From positions 43,176,336 to 43,240,335 of the forward strand of contig CM048849.1 in NCBI GenBank assembly GCA_026545225.1: a stretch of 64,000 bases of DNA, read 5' to 3'. A program made the position numbers and the translations under genes. Positions 24,241 to 36,164 of the stretch are shown piece after piece. Within the stretch, counting starts at the first letter, position 1. Every line of letters begins with the position of its first letter. The notes beneath the pieces were generated by a model, which did no database searches, was not told the DNA's origin, and saw only the letters and a list, made by a program, of their open reading frames with translations. The stretch is from Cornus controversa. Its lineage: Eukaryota; Streptophyta; Magnoliopsida; Cornales; Cornaceae.

Positions 24241-24747
24241 TTCAAGGACGGAGCCAGCATGGGCTAGGGGGGGGGGGCATGTCCCTTTTAATTTTTTATA
24301 TACTAGTTATAAACTAATAAAATATTATAAACACCCTCCCTAAAATTATTCTAATTCTCCCGAAGCCTATGTTTTTCCATTAAATTATTTTTACATACTT
24401 GTATACAACTTATAAAATTTTAAACTTGCCCCTCTAAAGTTATCTTTTTCCTAAAATCTCTCTAATTCTTTCGTTATTTTCCTTCTTACTCTTCTTCTTC
24501 TTCCATTTTTTTTATTCCCTTAAAAAAAATTGCATTCCCTTTTTTTCATCTTCAAAGTTCTATCATATATATATATTTTTTAATTTCTTCTTTTTTCTTA
24601 AAAATTTTATTTTTCTTGTACTTATGTATGATGTATATGCATCGCAATTACACTTCTATCTTTAGGCTTGTTGCACCGTTAGTTTAAAAAAAAAAATTAT
24701 TATTTCTACTATGTCCCTCCTAAAACACATTCCTGGCTCCGTCCTTG
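24241..24747. mobile_element. Inverted-repeat transposon relic (GGACGGAGCCAG-type)
   Basis: Left end CAAGGACGGAGCCAGCAT and, from the right, CAAGGACGGAGCCAGGAAT, flanked by CATGTA on both sides (24235-24240, 24748-24753). Other units show the empty site. Internal poly-G run at about 24270. Non-coding; superfamily uncertain. Confidence 0.75.
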
Positions 24748-25217
24748 CATGTACTGCATTGTCTCCTCGATTTGAAGTATACACGAATCTTGATTCTTCC
24801 TTCTTCAAAAGCTATATTAGTTGAGCTCGAATTCTGAGGATGGCTCATATTAAAACATTGTATAGAATCAAAGCTTTATACTACTTAAGCTAATGGTCCG
24901 ATGATAATGCATTATTGTTTTTGCTTGTAACCTTATCTTTAGGCTTCATTATTTTTCACATTTTTTCTTAGAAAGTAAACATTAAGCCATTAAATTAGAA
25001 GCCCATCAAAAGAGATGTGACACAAGGTCTTCTTAGGATGTTACCCATCTTAATATAACTCTTGTCTAGTATGCTTAAGACTTTGTTTTAAGACTTAAAA
25101 ATTTGAAAAATACTTTCAAAAAAAATTGAAATAAACTTTCAAATTTGACGAGTATCAAATCCATGCAATTACTTTTCCTTGCTAGAGAATTAGAGGGAAG
25201 ATATATGTATTTTTTAT

Positions 25218-25372
25218 GAGCTGATATCTGTACTCTCATTATTTATATGCACTTTTTTTCTTTTAATTTATTTTAATTTAAATGACAAAAATACTTAATT
25301 CTTTTATTTATGAGATATTATTTAAAAACTGGAGTGCATTTAACAATAAGGGGTTAGGAATATCACCTCCCT
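25218..25372. mobile_element. Short MITE, GATATTTG-type, before copy F
   Basis: Left end GAGCTGATATCTGTACTC; right end GGAATATCACCTCCC. Confidence 0.65.
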
Positions 25373-25556
25373 TCCTTTCGTTTGGGATCATTAATGATCA
25401 TCATTATTAAGGGCCAGACCCAAAATAAATTCATGTTCTAAAATCCCGACCCAGGCCCATCCTGAGATTTAATATATAGTGCCCAAGCCTGAAATTTTTT
25501 GGGCTGGGTTTGGGTTGGGTCAAGTTGAACCCGCCCGAGTCACAACCCTAATTAAG

Positions 25557-25672
25557 GCTATATTCAGCTACATGCAAAATTTTGTTCATGATTCCAAAAT
25601 TTTTGTCCAATTCCACAAATTCCAATTCTAAAACTCCAATTCCATGCAGCTAAATATAGCGTGATGTTACGT
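25557..25672. mobile_element. Small inverted-repeat MITE (GGCTGCAT-type), unit F
   Basis: Ends GGCTATATTCAGCTACATG and, from the right, GCTATATTTAGCTGCATGG. Orthologous in position to 20076-20212. Confidence 0.7.
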
Positions 25673-25797
25673 TTGGGACCACCAAATCGGAGTGAATTAG
25701 AATTGAAAGAAATTTAGTTTAAATTTTGAACAAAATTTCTTCCAAATCTCAACTCCAAGCCACCGACTTGGTGCTTCCAAACACAGCATTAGTGTAT
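25673..25797. mobile_element. Small inverted-repeat MITE (GTTTGGGAGCAC-type), unit F
   Basis: Ends TGTTACGTTTGGGACCACC and, from the right, TGCTGTGTTTGGAAGCACC. Same position as 20213-20340. Confidence 0.65.
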
Positions 25798-25914
25798 TTT
25801 CATCATAGGAAGAAAACTAAACAAAGAAATATATTACACATGGAAGGATCCATATTTCTTTCATATATATGAAGAATTAGAAATTATAAAATATATTCTA
25901 TTTTTATATTTTTT

Positions 25915-26750
25915 CGATACTAACAAAAATTTTCCCATACATCAAAATACGATAGGGTGGATCAGATTTTGTATAGTATCAAAACCTAGAGTGCCCATTA
26001 GATTTTGGGCCTGATAGTAGTGCAACATAGCCATGTTGTTTTAGACCTAAGCTGGATAGAACTATCTTCTTGTATGTGGCAAACCCACCAAGTTTGGAGT
26101 CTAAAACATTAGCAAACCCACAGCCTGTGTAATGGAACCCAAAATATAGTGGATCTGGAATCAACAAAACTGTCTGGGCTTTTGAAACAGATGGAAGTGA
26201 AAGTGGAACAAAGCTATTATGTGAATCTGATGGACCCTCTTGATACCAGTTATAAATTGAATCTGGGCTTGATGGAACTTTTCCTTGACATCAAGGCCCA
26301 AATGTTGAAGTGGAGGTGGGTGACTTTCCCAATTATTAAACCCTCACCAGGTTTGTTATAAAATTGGCTTGGGCTTGAAGGAAGCAAGAGCAATGATAGG
26401 GAGTTCAAATCGGACTAGTCGGAAAGTAGTTTTATGTGAGAGGGGTGGTGGGCCTTACCATATGATGTCATGGTGATGTCATACGGTGGGGGCACACCAC
26501 TTCATTCACATAAAAGTAGAATTGAACTAGTTTGATTTGACCTTTAAATCATTATTATTTGAACAAAATAATGAATTTTGGCTTTGTGAACATATGGAGG
26601 TTGCCAAAAGTGTTGAAATGGTGCTAGGTTTGAATGAACATGCTTTGCCCTACTCAGTGAGGTACTGAGAGATTTTGAATTAAAAACAAGTCAATCATGA
26701 TCGCCATTGACGTTTGGGGTTCTCGACGGAATGACCACATCAAATTTGTT
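25915..26750 (-). pseudogene. Type II (5'-deleted) copy F
   Basis: Homology to other type II copies in several frames: AKSLSSS-like N-part with SSKARHVH, the type II insertion, and C-terminal YKKIVLSSLGLKQHGYVAL and LSGPKSNG. A stretch of about 170 bp (26385-26570) not seen in sisters interrupts the region before the IDA-like box. No signal peptide. Confidence 0.65.
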
Positions 26751-26969
26751 TGATAGTTGGATACTCACATATATGTACATATACACGGTATATACTCCCA
26801 ATATGAAATATAGAAAATACTGTCAATGACGACTGTAAGTCTGTAACCTGGTGGTATCTAGTTTGAGAGTTCAAGTTCCATAGTACAAAAATTTAGTATA
26901 TGAGTTGTTTGCAGTATAAAATTTGAAAGCAAAAAACTTTGAAGAACCACAATATATATATATATATAT

Positions 26970-28660
26970 ATATTCCCATTTCAGGGAATAAAAAAGACCT
27001 TGTAATTCACTTATGAAGTTAATTGTTAAACTAAAAAAATGGCATGTATGTAAATCAGAAGTAAACATGAGTTTTCAGATTTTAGGCTTAAATAACTACT
27101 TTATGGAAAAATAAAAAATAAAAATGTGAGTTACGCAATGCAGAAATGATTCAGTTCATTTAGAGGAAGATGCAAATCCTTAGATCGAGAGGCGGGTGAA
27201 TGGGTGGGTCTTCTTGCCTTATTTTTATGATTGATTAATTACCCACAATGATTATCAATTAAGCATCCAAACCAATCACAAAATAAATAAAGCAAGTAAG
27301 GAAAATTAGAGATGACACTGGAAATTTTACATGGAAACTTTAGGAAGGAAAAACTACGGGGGTGAGGCAGAAGCCTGTAAAGAAACCAATCCATTATCTA
27401 AAAGCAAAGTACAATAGACTATGTCCTAAACTCACACCCGCTCCACTTTGACGAGAACTTTGATGCGGAACGCCTCAGACTTACTTTTGTGACTTGTTCA
27501 ATTGCTACAGACTCCTGGCTAACATTACAATTCTTCCAGAAGGGTAGTTGAAAGAACACAAATACTCCTAAAGTATTTTATCCTCTTCGTAGTGATCATT
27601 TCTTCTCACTCTTCAGATAGAATCAAGTAACGTCATGGAACCACCTCTGATGATCTAATCAAACTGTATAGATTGATGATGTCTTTTAAGAACCCGGTTG
27701 ATCAGATTGAGAAGAGTATCAAAACTTAAACACTCGATGTGTGTATGCTTTCCAAAATATAGACAGTAAAATAAAATTCTCTATTGAAAAATATTTCTTC
27801 TGTTTTCTCTCTCTAAAAAGATTTTTTTGATATGTAATGAAAGATCCTTGAAAGCATTAATTTTTCCTCCTCTCATAGAGAGAAAACATATGAGGGTTTA
27901 TATAGATAACAAAGCCCTAATTTTTCTTGAAAAATAAGTTAAAAATCAATAGAAAATAAATCTCGATGTTTTAGGAAAGTTCGGGGTCAAATCCGTGTCA
28001 AAACAGGACAAAGAAGGCAAAATCCCATAGAACATAAGCCTTGGACAGGTATAGCTCAAACTTGGACCAGTCCAGCTCTTGTAGCAAGAAGCTGAGACCT
28101 TTTGGACTAATCTAGCCTTTACTTGGACCGGTCCAACTTTGTTAGTGACCAAATTTGAGGTCCTAAGAGCTCTTGGACTGGTCCGGGTTTGACTTGAGCC
28201 GATCTAACTTTGAAAATTATAAAATTTTAACTTTGAAACTCTATTTTTTAGATCATAAAACACGTTGTAAAAACCTGTGTCCTCACGAACTTACTTGGAC
28301 TAAATGATGTTCAAATCATGATCAACGACGTTCATTCTCACTTATAGCCACTTGAATGCATCAATCAACCAAAGTCTTTGTTGAGGCACTCTTTAGATAA
28401 TGCATTGATGAAAAACACGCCCCAAGCTCTTAGTCTTCAACTCCATGATCGATTACAAAAATATGAATGAAAGATTACAACTCGATCAACATAGTTTTGA
28501 CACCGAATATTGCTAATTACAAATATATACGTTACAAAAAATTGAAGTATATAAGACTAGAATAGAGTTATCAGTATAGAAATCAAAAATTAAGATACAA
28601 GCTACATAACGTTTTGTCTATTACATTTGTATCATACGAAATTTTCACAAATAACTCTGG
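26970..28660. repeat. NOPCHAP1-like 3' flank block of unit F, split by a solo-LTR-like insertion
   Basis: 26970-27124 (CCCATTTCAGGGAATAAAAA, AAACATGAGTTTTCAGA) and 28537-28660 (TATAGAAATCAAAAATTAAG, AAATTTTCACAAATAACTC) together match 38325-38665. The second part reaches almost to the stop codon of the source gene. Confidence 0.75.
27125..28536 (-). mobile_element. Probable solo LTR, about 1.4 kb (family uncertain)
   Basis: On the minus strand the insertion starts TGTAACGTATATATTT and ends GCGTAACTCACA (TG...CA), with AAAAA on both sides as a likely 5-bp target duplication. A TATA-like TCTATATAAACC (minus, near 27905) fits an LTR promoter. No coding region or second LTR is seen, so it looks like a solo LTR fossil. 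Confidence 0.55.
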
Positions 28661-28674
28661 CAAGCAGGAATAGA

Positions 28675-28850
28675 TCTATTAAGGGACCAATGGAGTAGCC
28701 GACCCCACTAATTTTTTTATTTACAGAATTGCCTATAATTTTTGTTAAAATCTTAAAAATGCCGCCACTCAATTTTTGATAACACCATACTATATATTCT
28801 TGTTGTTCAAGGCTGCCTCCTCTCATATAATTTTTTGGCTCCGTCACTAC
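28675..28850. mobile_element. Relic of GGACGGAGCCAG-type element
   Basis: Ends with TTTTTTGGCTCCGTCACTAC, close to the end of the 24241-24747 element; the left end is degraded. Confidence 0.4.
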
Positions 28851-29027
28851 GGACAAATTGCATCTTTAAATCTTGGTATGCATTATTCTTTTTGCTTGTA
28901 ACCTTATTTTTAGGCTTCATTATTTTTCACATTTTTTTTCGTTGAGAAAGTTAATTTTGTTTGACAGTTGGTCAAGGGCCTGGTGGTTATACATATAGAT
29001 TTAGAAATAAGATATATGTATCATTTT

Positions 29028-29208
29028 GGGAGTTGAAATTCCGCTCTCTTTTTCTTTCTTTTTTAAATGAATTTATTTATTTTTAATATTTTTCATAATT
29101 TAGATGATAAAATCATAAAAATACTCTTGATACTTGATTATTTTAATTATGAGTTAGGATTAATATTGTGAATTTACAAAGAAGGGGATTATGAGAATAT
29201 CACCTCTT
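29028..29208. mobile_element. Short MITE, GATATTTG-type
   Basis: Left end GGGAGTTGAAATTCCGCTC; right end GAGAATATCACCTC. Precedes the type III relic. Confidence 0.5.
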
Positions 29209-29274
29209 TATCCTTTTTTATGGTCTTTCATATATATGATGAACTAGAAATTATAAAATATCACTTATTTATAA

Positions 29275-29630
29275 ATTTTCGAATATCAACAAAAGTTTTC
29301 CTATACATGAAATAGGATGGGGGTGGATTAGATTTTGTGTAGTGTTGAGGCCCAGAGTCGTCTATGATTTTGAAATAAGAAAATAGTCTATCTGACTTTC
29401 AGACCCCATAATGACGAGTCTCATAAACTGAACATGTCGAGACCATCTTCTTGTATATAACAAAACCACCAAATTTGGAGTAACAAACCCTCGACTTGGA
29501 TCTGGGCTTTTGAAATAGATGGACCAACAGAGCGATGGTCTGAATCTGATATTAGACCCTTTTGATGCTAGTTATGAATTGGGTTTGGGCTTGATGAAAG
29601 TTCTCTTGACATCAAGGCCCATATATATGA
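29275..29630 (-). pseudogene. Type III C-terminal relic, first copy
   Basis: Only the C-terminal part of the family gene, diverged, with a block (GAAAATAGTCTATC) not found in types I and II. It abuts the next type I copy directly. The same arrangement occurs at 36760-37130. Confidence 0.6.
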
Positions 29631-29639
29631 TGTAGAAAT

Positions 29640-30455
29640 TATAAAATATCACTTTTTTTTTAACTTTCGAATACTAACAAAATTTTCCCCATACATCAAA
29701 TTACGATGGGTCAGATTTTGTATAGTGTTGAGGCTTAGAGTTGATCGGAAGCCCATTAGATTCTGGGCCTGATAGTGATGCAACATAGCCACCTTGTATT
29801 GGCCTGAGCTTGACCGAACCATCTTCTTGTAAGTGGCAAATCCACTAAGTTTGAGTCAGAAACTTTAGCAAACCACCCACGGCTTGTGTAATGGAACCTA
29901 GAATATAGGGGATCTGTGTTTGATGAAGAATCTGGAGATCAACAAAACCATGGATCTAGGCTTTTGAAACGGATGGAGCATGTGGAGGTGGAACATAGCT
30001 ATGGTGTGAATCTAATAGACCTTCTTGATACCAGCTAAGAAGTAGGTTTGGACTTAATGTTTCTTGACTTAAAGGCCCAAAGGACGTTGGCTTGGGCCCG
30101 AAGGAGGAATTGGCCTCCTCATATGAACAAAATTATGAATTTTTGCTTTATGAACATATGGAGGTTGCCTAAAGTGATGAAGTGGTGCTAGGTTTGATTG
30201 AACATGCCTTGCCTTGCTTTGCAAGGATCTGTGAGATTTCCAATTGAAAAGGAGTCAATCACGGTCACCATCAATGTCCGATATTCTTGACGAGACGAGT
30301 GTTTTAGAGGCTACATGATCCTCCACTCCATTCATTTGGAAAAAATGCAACAATGATGACGTTGATCCTCCACTCCAAAAGAACATTGAAGAAAATGCAA
30401 CAAGAAGAATCATACGAAACAACAGTGTGACACTCCTTTTCATAAGCACTTCCAT
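29640..30455 (-). pseudogene. Type I copy G, pseudogene
   Basis: Starts MEVLMKRSVTLLFRMILL with an intact signal-like segment, but a TGA replaces an Arg codon after 66 residues (ORF 30255-30455). Homology resumes: HHFRQPPYVHKAKIHNF, RRPIPPSGPKPTSFG (IDA-like box damaged by an indel) and LLDSHHSYVPPPHAPS. TATA-like TATAAA (minus) retained at 30510-30515. Confidence 0.75.
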
Positions 30456-31504
30456 CTCTCACAAATAAACCCTAGAGGAGCTTGTGAACATTAATGAATG
30501 AAACTTGTATTTATATAGAGAGAGCTCAACCCTGATTTATTTAGAGAAAGTATTGTAATTGATATAGAAGCTTTACCAAATGATGTTATGATGTTCCCTA
30601 TTTTGGGCAGTGTATGGCAATCCCACTAACCAAATTTCTTTACTCGTTAACTGAATCTTGCAATTTCAATTTCATGCTTGTAAGATAAAAAAAAACCAAC
30701 ATTTAACAACCACCACATCAACTTTGTTTGACACTTGGCCACACACAAACATATACTTTGGAAAGTTGAACTCGGATCCTCTTGACATGTTTTATCCTAC
30801 TTTATTGTATAATTAAATCAAGAGCTACGCCATGCAATAAAATTAATCGAAGATACCATTCTACTAAATAAAAAATGCAGCAATAATGAAAAGTGTTGCA
30901 TTTCCAATTTAGTAATATTGTAATATTACATCTCACTGTAATATGTTGTATAGTTATTGCCATTCCCTACGCAAATATATCGTATGAGTGTTTGTATTTG
31001 TGTTGCATTCTCATATACTGCTTTGTCTCCTTGATTTGAACTATACACGACTCTTCAGTGCATTGGGGAGGATCTTGATTCTTCCTTCTTCAAAAGCTAT
31101 ATTACTTGAGCTCGAATTCCGAGGATGGCTCATATTAAAACATTGTATAGAATCAAAGCTTTATACTACTTAGGCAGTTAGGCTAATGATCCGATGATAA
31201 TGCATTATTATTTTTGTTTGTAACCTTATCTTCAGGCTTCATTATTTTTCACATTTTTTCTTAGAAAGTAAACTTTAAGCCATTAAATTAGAAGCCCATA
31301 AAAAGGGGTGTGACACAAGGTCTTCTTAGGATGTTATCCATCTTAGTACAACTCTTGTCTAGTATGCTTAAGACTTTGGTTTAAGAGTTAAAATTTTGAA
31401 AAATACCTTAAAAAAAATTAAATAAACTTTCAAATTTGATAGAGTATCAAATCCATGCAATTACTTTTCCTTGCTGGAGAATTAGAAAGTAGATAGATTT
31501 TTTA

Positions 31505-31662
31505 GGAGCTAATATTTGTACTATCATTATTTATATGCACTCTTTTTCTTTTAATTTTTTATAATTTAAATGACAAAAATACTTAATTCTTTTATTTATG
31601 AGTTATTATTTAAAAACTAGAGTGCTTTTTAACAACAAGGGGATTAGGAATATCACCTCCCT
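31505..31662. mobile_element. Short MITE, GATATTTG-type
   Basis: Left end GGAGCTAATATTTGTACTA; right end GGAATATCACCTCCC. Confidence 0.6.
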
Positions 31663-31824
31663 TCCTTTTGTTTGGAATCATTAATGATAGTCATTATTAA
31701 GTGTACTTTCATCATAAGAAGAAAAATAAACAAAGAAACATACTACACATTGAAGAATCCATATTTCTTTCATATATGTGGGGAATTAGAAATTATAAAA
31801 TATCTTTTATTTCTATATTTTTCA

Positions 31825-33055
31825 AATACTAACAAATTTGTCCCATACATCAAAATACGATGGAGGTGGATCAGATTTTGTATAGTGTCAAGGCCAAGAG
31901 TCGCCCGGAAGCCCATTAGATTTTGACCCTGATAGTGGTGCAACATAACCATGTTGTACTAGGCCTGAGCTTGACAGAACATCTTTTTGTAAGAGGTAAA
32001 GTCCTAGAAAGTATGGATACTGATACGGGACATGGGTATGATATGATACAGGTACGGCGATACGACAAATCTTAAAAAAATAGGATACGAGTATAGTAGG
32101 ACACAACAATATAAAAATAATAAATTCTATTTTTATATATACAAAAAATTGAGTTATGAACATTTCTTTATAAAATATTATGATTAACAAACAAAATAAG
32201 AGTTAAGAATTATATTGGATAATTTACATGGATAGATTTTGTATTAAATTATGAAATATATCTCAACACTTCTTTTTAAGTAAATTTAAACTTTTCTTAA
32301 CAATTATACTATGATATTATTGTTAAAAAAGCTACATTTTAATGTTCAAAACTTGTTAAAAATGTGTTCTAAAGTATCTGACAAGCATCGGATAAGTGTT
32401 AGAAATAAAAAATATATTTTAAAATTATGAATACATTTAGAAAGTATCGGACACGTATCTGCGAGAATCCGAGGAGTATCAGTATTCGATATGGTACGTT
32501 ACTCTTGTAGAAGTATCCGTGGTTCATAGTGGTAAACCCACCACATTTGGAGTCTGAAACTTTAGAAAACCCATGGCCTGTGTAATGGAACCCAAAATAT
32601 AGTGGATCTAGGGATGAAGAATTTGGAGAATCAACAAAACCATGGATCTGGGCTTTTGGAACAGATGGAGGTGGAACAGAGCTATGGTGTGAATCTGATG
32701 GACCCTCTTGATACTAGTTATGAATTGGGTATGGGCTTGATGGAACTTTTTTCTTGACATCAAGGCCCAGATGCTGTGGGTGAGGTGGATCAGAATAGTG
32801 CTCTTTCCCAACTATTAAACCCTCTCCAGGTTTGTTATGACATTGGTTTGGGCCTGAAGAAAGAACTAGGCCATATGAACAAATAATGAATTTTTGCTTT
32901 GTGAACATATGGAGGTTGCCAAAAGTGATGAAATAGTGCTAGGTTTGAATGAAAATGCCTTGCCCTACTTGGTGAGGAACCGAGAGATTTTGAATCAAAA
33001 ATGAGTCAATCACGATCGCTATCGACATCCACATCAAATTTGTTTGATAGTTGGG
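31825..33055 (-). pseudogene. Type II copy J, interrupted by a transposon
   Basis: C-terminal half 31825-32000 and N-terminal half 32528-33055, separated by the element at 32001-32527. Readable pieces include SSGPNQCHNKPGEG, then PQHLGLDVKKKVPSSPYPIHN (type II insertion and CLE-like box). No signal peptide; disrupted. Confidence 0.7.
32001..32527. mobile_element. Mutator-like non-autonomous element with 9-bp target duplication
   Basis: Inserted in copy J. Flanks AGAGGTAAA (31992-32000) and AGTGGTAAA (32528-32536). Ends contain GTATGGATACTGATACGGG and, from the right, GGATACTTCTACAAG; the interior has many GTATCGGACACG-like words typical of a common plant repeat. A related fragment is at 51470-51720. 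Confidence 0.65.
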
Positions 33056-33203
33056 ACACTCACATATACACAATATATACCCCCAATATGAAATATTGAA
33101 AACACTGTCAACGATTGTAAGTTTGTAACCTAGTGGTATCTAGTTTGAGAGTTTAATATATGAGTTGCTTGCAATACAAAGTTTGAAAGCAAAAACTTTG
33201 AAG

Positions 33204-33206
<3 letters not shown>

Positions 33207-33251
<45 letters not shown>
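33207..33251. repeat. TA microsatellite at a spacer junction
   Basis: More than 20 TA repeats. Left of it is unit J upstream DNA, right of it is the spacer block (GCCATTCGCCACAC), so unit material has been lost at this point. Confidence 0.8.
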
Positions 33252-33253
<2 letters not shown>

Positions 33254-33727
33254 CCATTCGCCACACAAATATATTTCATGAGTGTTTGTATTGGTGTTGC
33301 GCTATTTATCATCTACTGCGTTGTCTCCTCGATTTGAAGTATACATAGCTTTTTAGTGCCTTGGAGAGGATCTTGATTCTTCCTTCTTCGAAAGGTATAT
33401 TACTTGAGCTCGAATTATGAGGATGACTCGCATCAAAACACTGTATAAAATCAAAGCTTTGTACTACTTAATTAGGCTAATGGTCCGATGATAATGCATT
33501 ATTGTTTTTGCTTGTAACCTTATCTTTAGGCTTCAATATTTTTCACATTTTTTCTTAGAAAATAAAATTTTAGCCACTAAATTAGAAGTCCATAAAAAGG
33601 GGTGCGACACAAGGTCTTCTTAGGATGTTACCCATTTTAGTACAACTCTCGTCCAGTATGCTTAAGACTTTGGTTTAAGACTTGAAATTTGAAGGAAAAA
33701 AACTTTAAAAAAAAGAAGAAGGAAAAC

Positions 33728-35132
33728 TTAGATTTTGGTGACCAATCCTGAACAAAATTACTCTAAAGTGACCATAAAGTCTGAAAAAGATGAATAGTCA
33801 CCAAAATTTAATTATCGATGATTGACCATTTGAGGTTAATTTGGTAAAAAATACTTCATATTTATTAAACATTCTAAAGATAACTTTTAGATGACTAAAT
33901 TACCATTCAATATAAAAGATAACTCCTTGAATTCATGTTCCCCTCTCTCTTTCTCATCCATCACTCTCTTTTTTCCTTTTTAATTTGTCAGTCTACCAAT
34001 TAAAAAAGATAGGATTTCTTTATCATCTTTGTCTCTTTTCTCATTCTCTCTACCATGGTCTCAAAACATACTACATAACCGAGAGGATATGAAGTTACAT
34101 AACAAATTTGAGACACATTAAGAGTTGCTTAAATTTGCTTACGAAGTGTTTGAGAGAACGAAAAATAAGAATTTTTTTTTTCTTGCAAAGTGATCAATTT
34201 TTTTTATTAGATCAACAAAATATATGGTATAGAAATGGACAAAATTGAGGTTACCAATATATGACAAGTATAAACTTTAAAGATATAAACTGGAAGTGTA
34301 TTGCTTTTCAATTTCTATGCTAACAAAGAGGAAAAGAAAAGTCATTCTACTTGGACCTGAGAAAAAAATGCAAAAAAATCAAACCAAATGCTTCTGCAAT
34401 GCCATTTATATTGCTCCAATTTGAAGAAGATTAAACAACCTCAACACCATTCACAGACCATGCCATTACGTGCAAAAAATTGGTATTTGGGTTTGCTGGA
34501 ACAATTTATTTTTTAACATATACTATCAATTATCGAAAATCAATAAAAAGAAATTCATTTCCAATAGCTAAACAAGACCATCATGAAAAAGAAACAAAAT
34601 CACTACAAGATCCAATTGTATGAGAAAAGGATTTTAATTGTTGCCGCTCTAAATTATTGTTTCTTATTCTAGTTGTTACTCCAATATTCTGGTTGTCATC
34701 ATCAAATAACTTCTAGCATCACCTGCAAATAAACAATAAAAACTAAAAATTATATAAGAATATAAATAATACAATATATGAAAATAAAAATAAATAATTA
34801 TTAGTTAAAAGTTCTTTCTAAATATTTATTAGGTAATTTGAAAGAGCCGCGACTTATTAGGCAACTTGAAGCAAAGTGTTAAATTGAGGGTAATGTAAAG
34901 GGTAAGTTTGTCCAATTATAAATAATTTATTAGAGGAATGATATTTAATTGAGATTAATGTAAAGGGTAAATTTGTCCAATTATAAATAATTTATTAAAG
35001 GAAGGATATTTACGTAATAAGTGATTAAATGGTCATTCATTAGCCATTAAATTTTAATTTTGGTGACTATTCATCTTTTCAAGACTTTATAACTTTAAAG
35101 TAATTTTGTTTAGGATTGGTCACCAAAATCTA
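33728..35132. mobile_element. Mutator-like element with about 100-bp inverted repeats, non-autonomous
   Basis: Left end TTAGATTTTGGTGACCAATC and the inverse at the right (same word read inward from 35131), matching for roughly 100 bp, including GATGAATAGTCACCAAAATT on both sides. The interior (1.2 kb) has no recognisable transposase; it holds a two-copy repeat with GTAAAGGGTAAGTTTGTCC at about 34890-35000. A target duplication was not clear. Confidence 0.75.
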
Positions 35133-35169
35133 ATTTTTCTAAAAAAGAATTGAAATAAACTTTCAAATT

Positions 35170-35507
35170 TGAAGAGTATTAAATCCATGCAATTACTTTT
35201 CCTTGTTGGAGAAACAAATGGAAGAATGTATTTTTTGGGTGCTGATATTTGTACTCTCATTATTTATATGCACTTTTTTTTTATGAGTATTAAATTCATG
35301 CAATTACTTTGTTCTTGTTGGAGAAATAGAGGAAAGAATGTATTTTTTGCGAGCTGATATTTGTACTCTCATTATTTATATGCACTCTTTTTATTTTATT
35401 TTATTTTTAAATTATATGACAAAAATACTTAATTCTTTTATTTTTGAGTTATTATTTAAAAATTGGAGTGCATTTAACAAGAAGGGGATTAGGAATATCA
35501 GCTCCCT
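35170..35507. repeat. Partially duplicated GATATTTG-type MITE and flank
   Basis: A segment of about 115 bp (AGTATTAAATCCATGCAATT through CATTATTTATATGCAC) occurs twice in tandem, so the MITE has two left ends (near 35237 and 35350) and one right end (near 35507). Confidence 0.7.
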
Positions 35508-35659
35508 TCCTTTCGTTTGGGATGATTAATGATAGCCATTATTAAGTGTATTTTCATCATATGAAGAAAACTAAACAAAGAAACATATTACACAAGGAAG
35601 AATCCATATTTTCCCATATTTCTTTCATATACATGAGGAATTAGAAATTATAAAATATG

Positions 35660-35790
35660 TTGCCCTGCTTGCTGAACATGCCTTGCCCTACTTGGTGAGT
35701 AGCTGAGAGATTTTGAATTGAAAATGAGTCGATCACGATTTCCATTGACCTCTGGTGTTCTCGATGGAATTAGAATATCAAATTTGTTTG
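35660..35790 (-). pseudogene. Type II fragment K
   Basis: Only the DxxGNRDRLIFNSKSL and SPSRARHVQ part remains, with the usual type II upstream junction; the rest is deleted. Confidence 0.65.
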
Positions 35791-36164
35791 ATACTTGGAC
35801 ACTCACATATATGTACGTATATACGGTATATACCCCCAATATGAATTATTGGAAACACTGTCATGGTAAGTCTGTAACCTAATAGTATCTAGTTTGAGAG
35901 TTCAAATTCTATAGTACAAAAAATTAGTATGTGAGTTGCTTGCAGTATAAAATTTGAAAGTAAAAACTTTGAAGAACTACAATATATATATATGTTGCAT
36001 CTTTAAATCTTGGTATGCACTATTGTTTTTGCTTGTAACCTTATTTTTAGGCTTCATTAATTTTCACATTTTTTTTCGTCAAGAAAGTTAATTTTGTTTG
36101 ACAGTTGGCCAACGGCCAGGTGGTTATACATATAAATTCAGAGAGAAGATACATGTATTCTTTT

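Noticed and set aside
33207-33251. TA run as a possible regulatory element
   Set aside because: It marks a deletion junction between unit parts and is an ordinary microsatellite.
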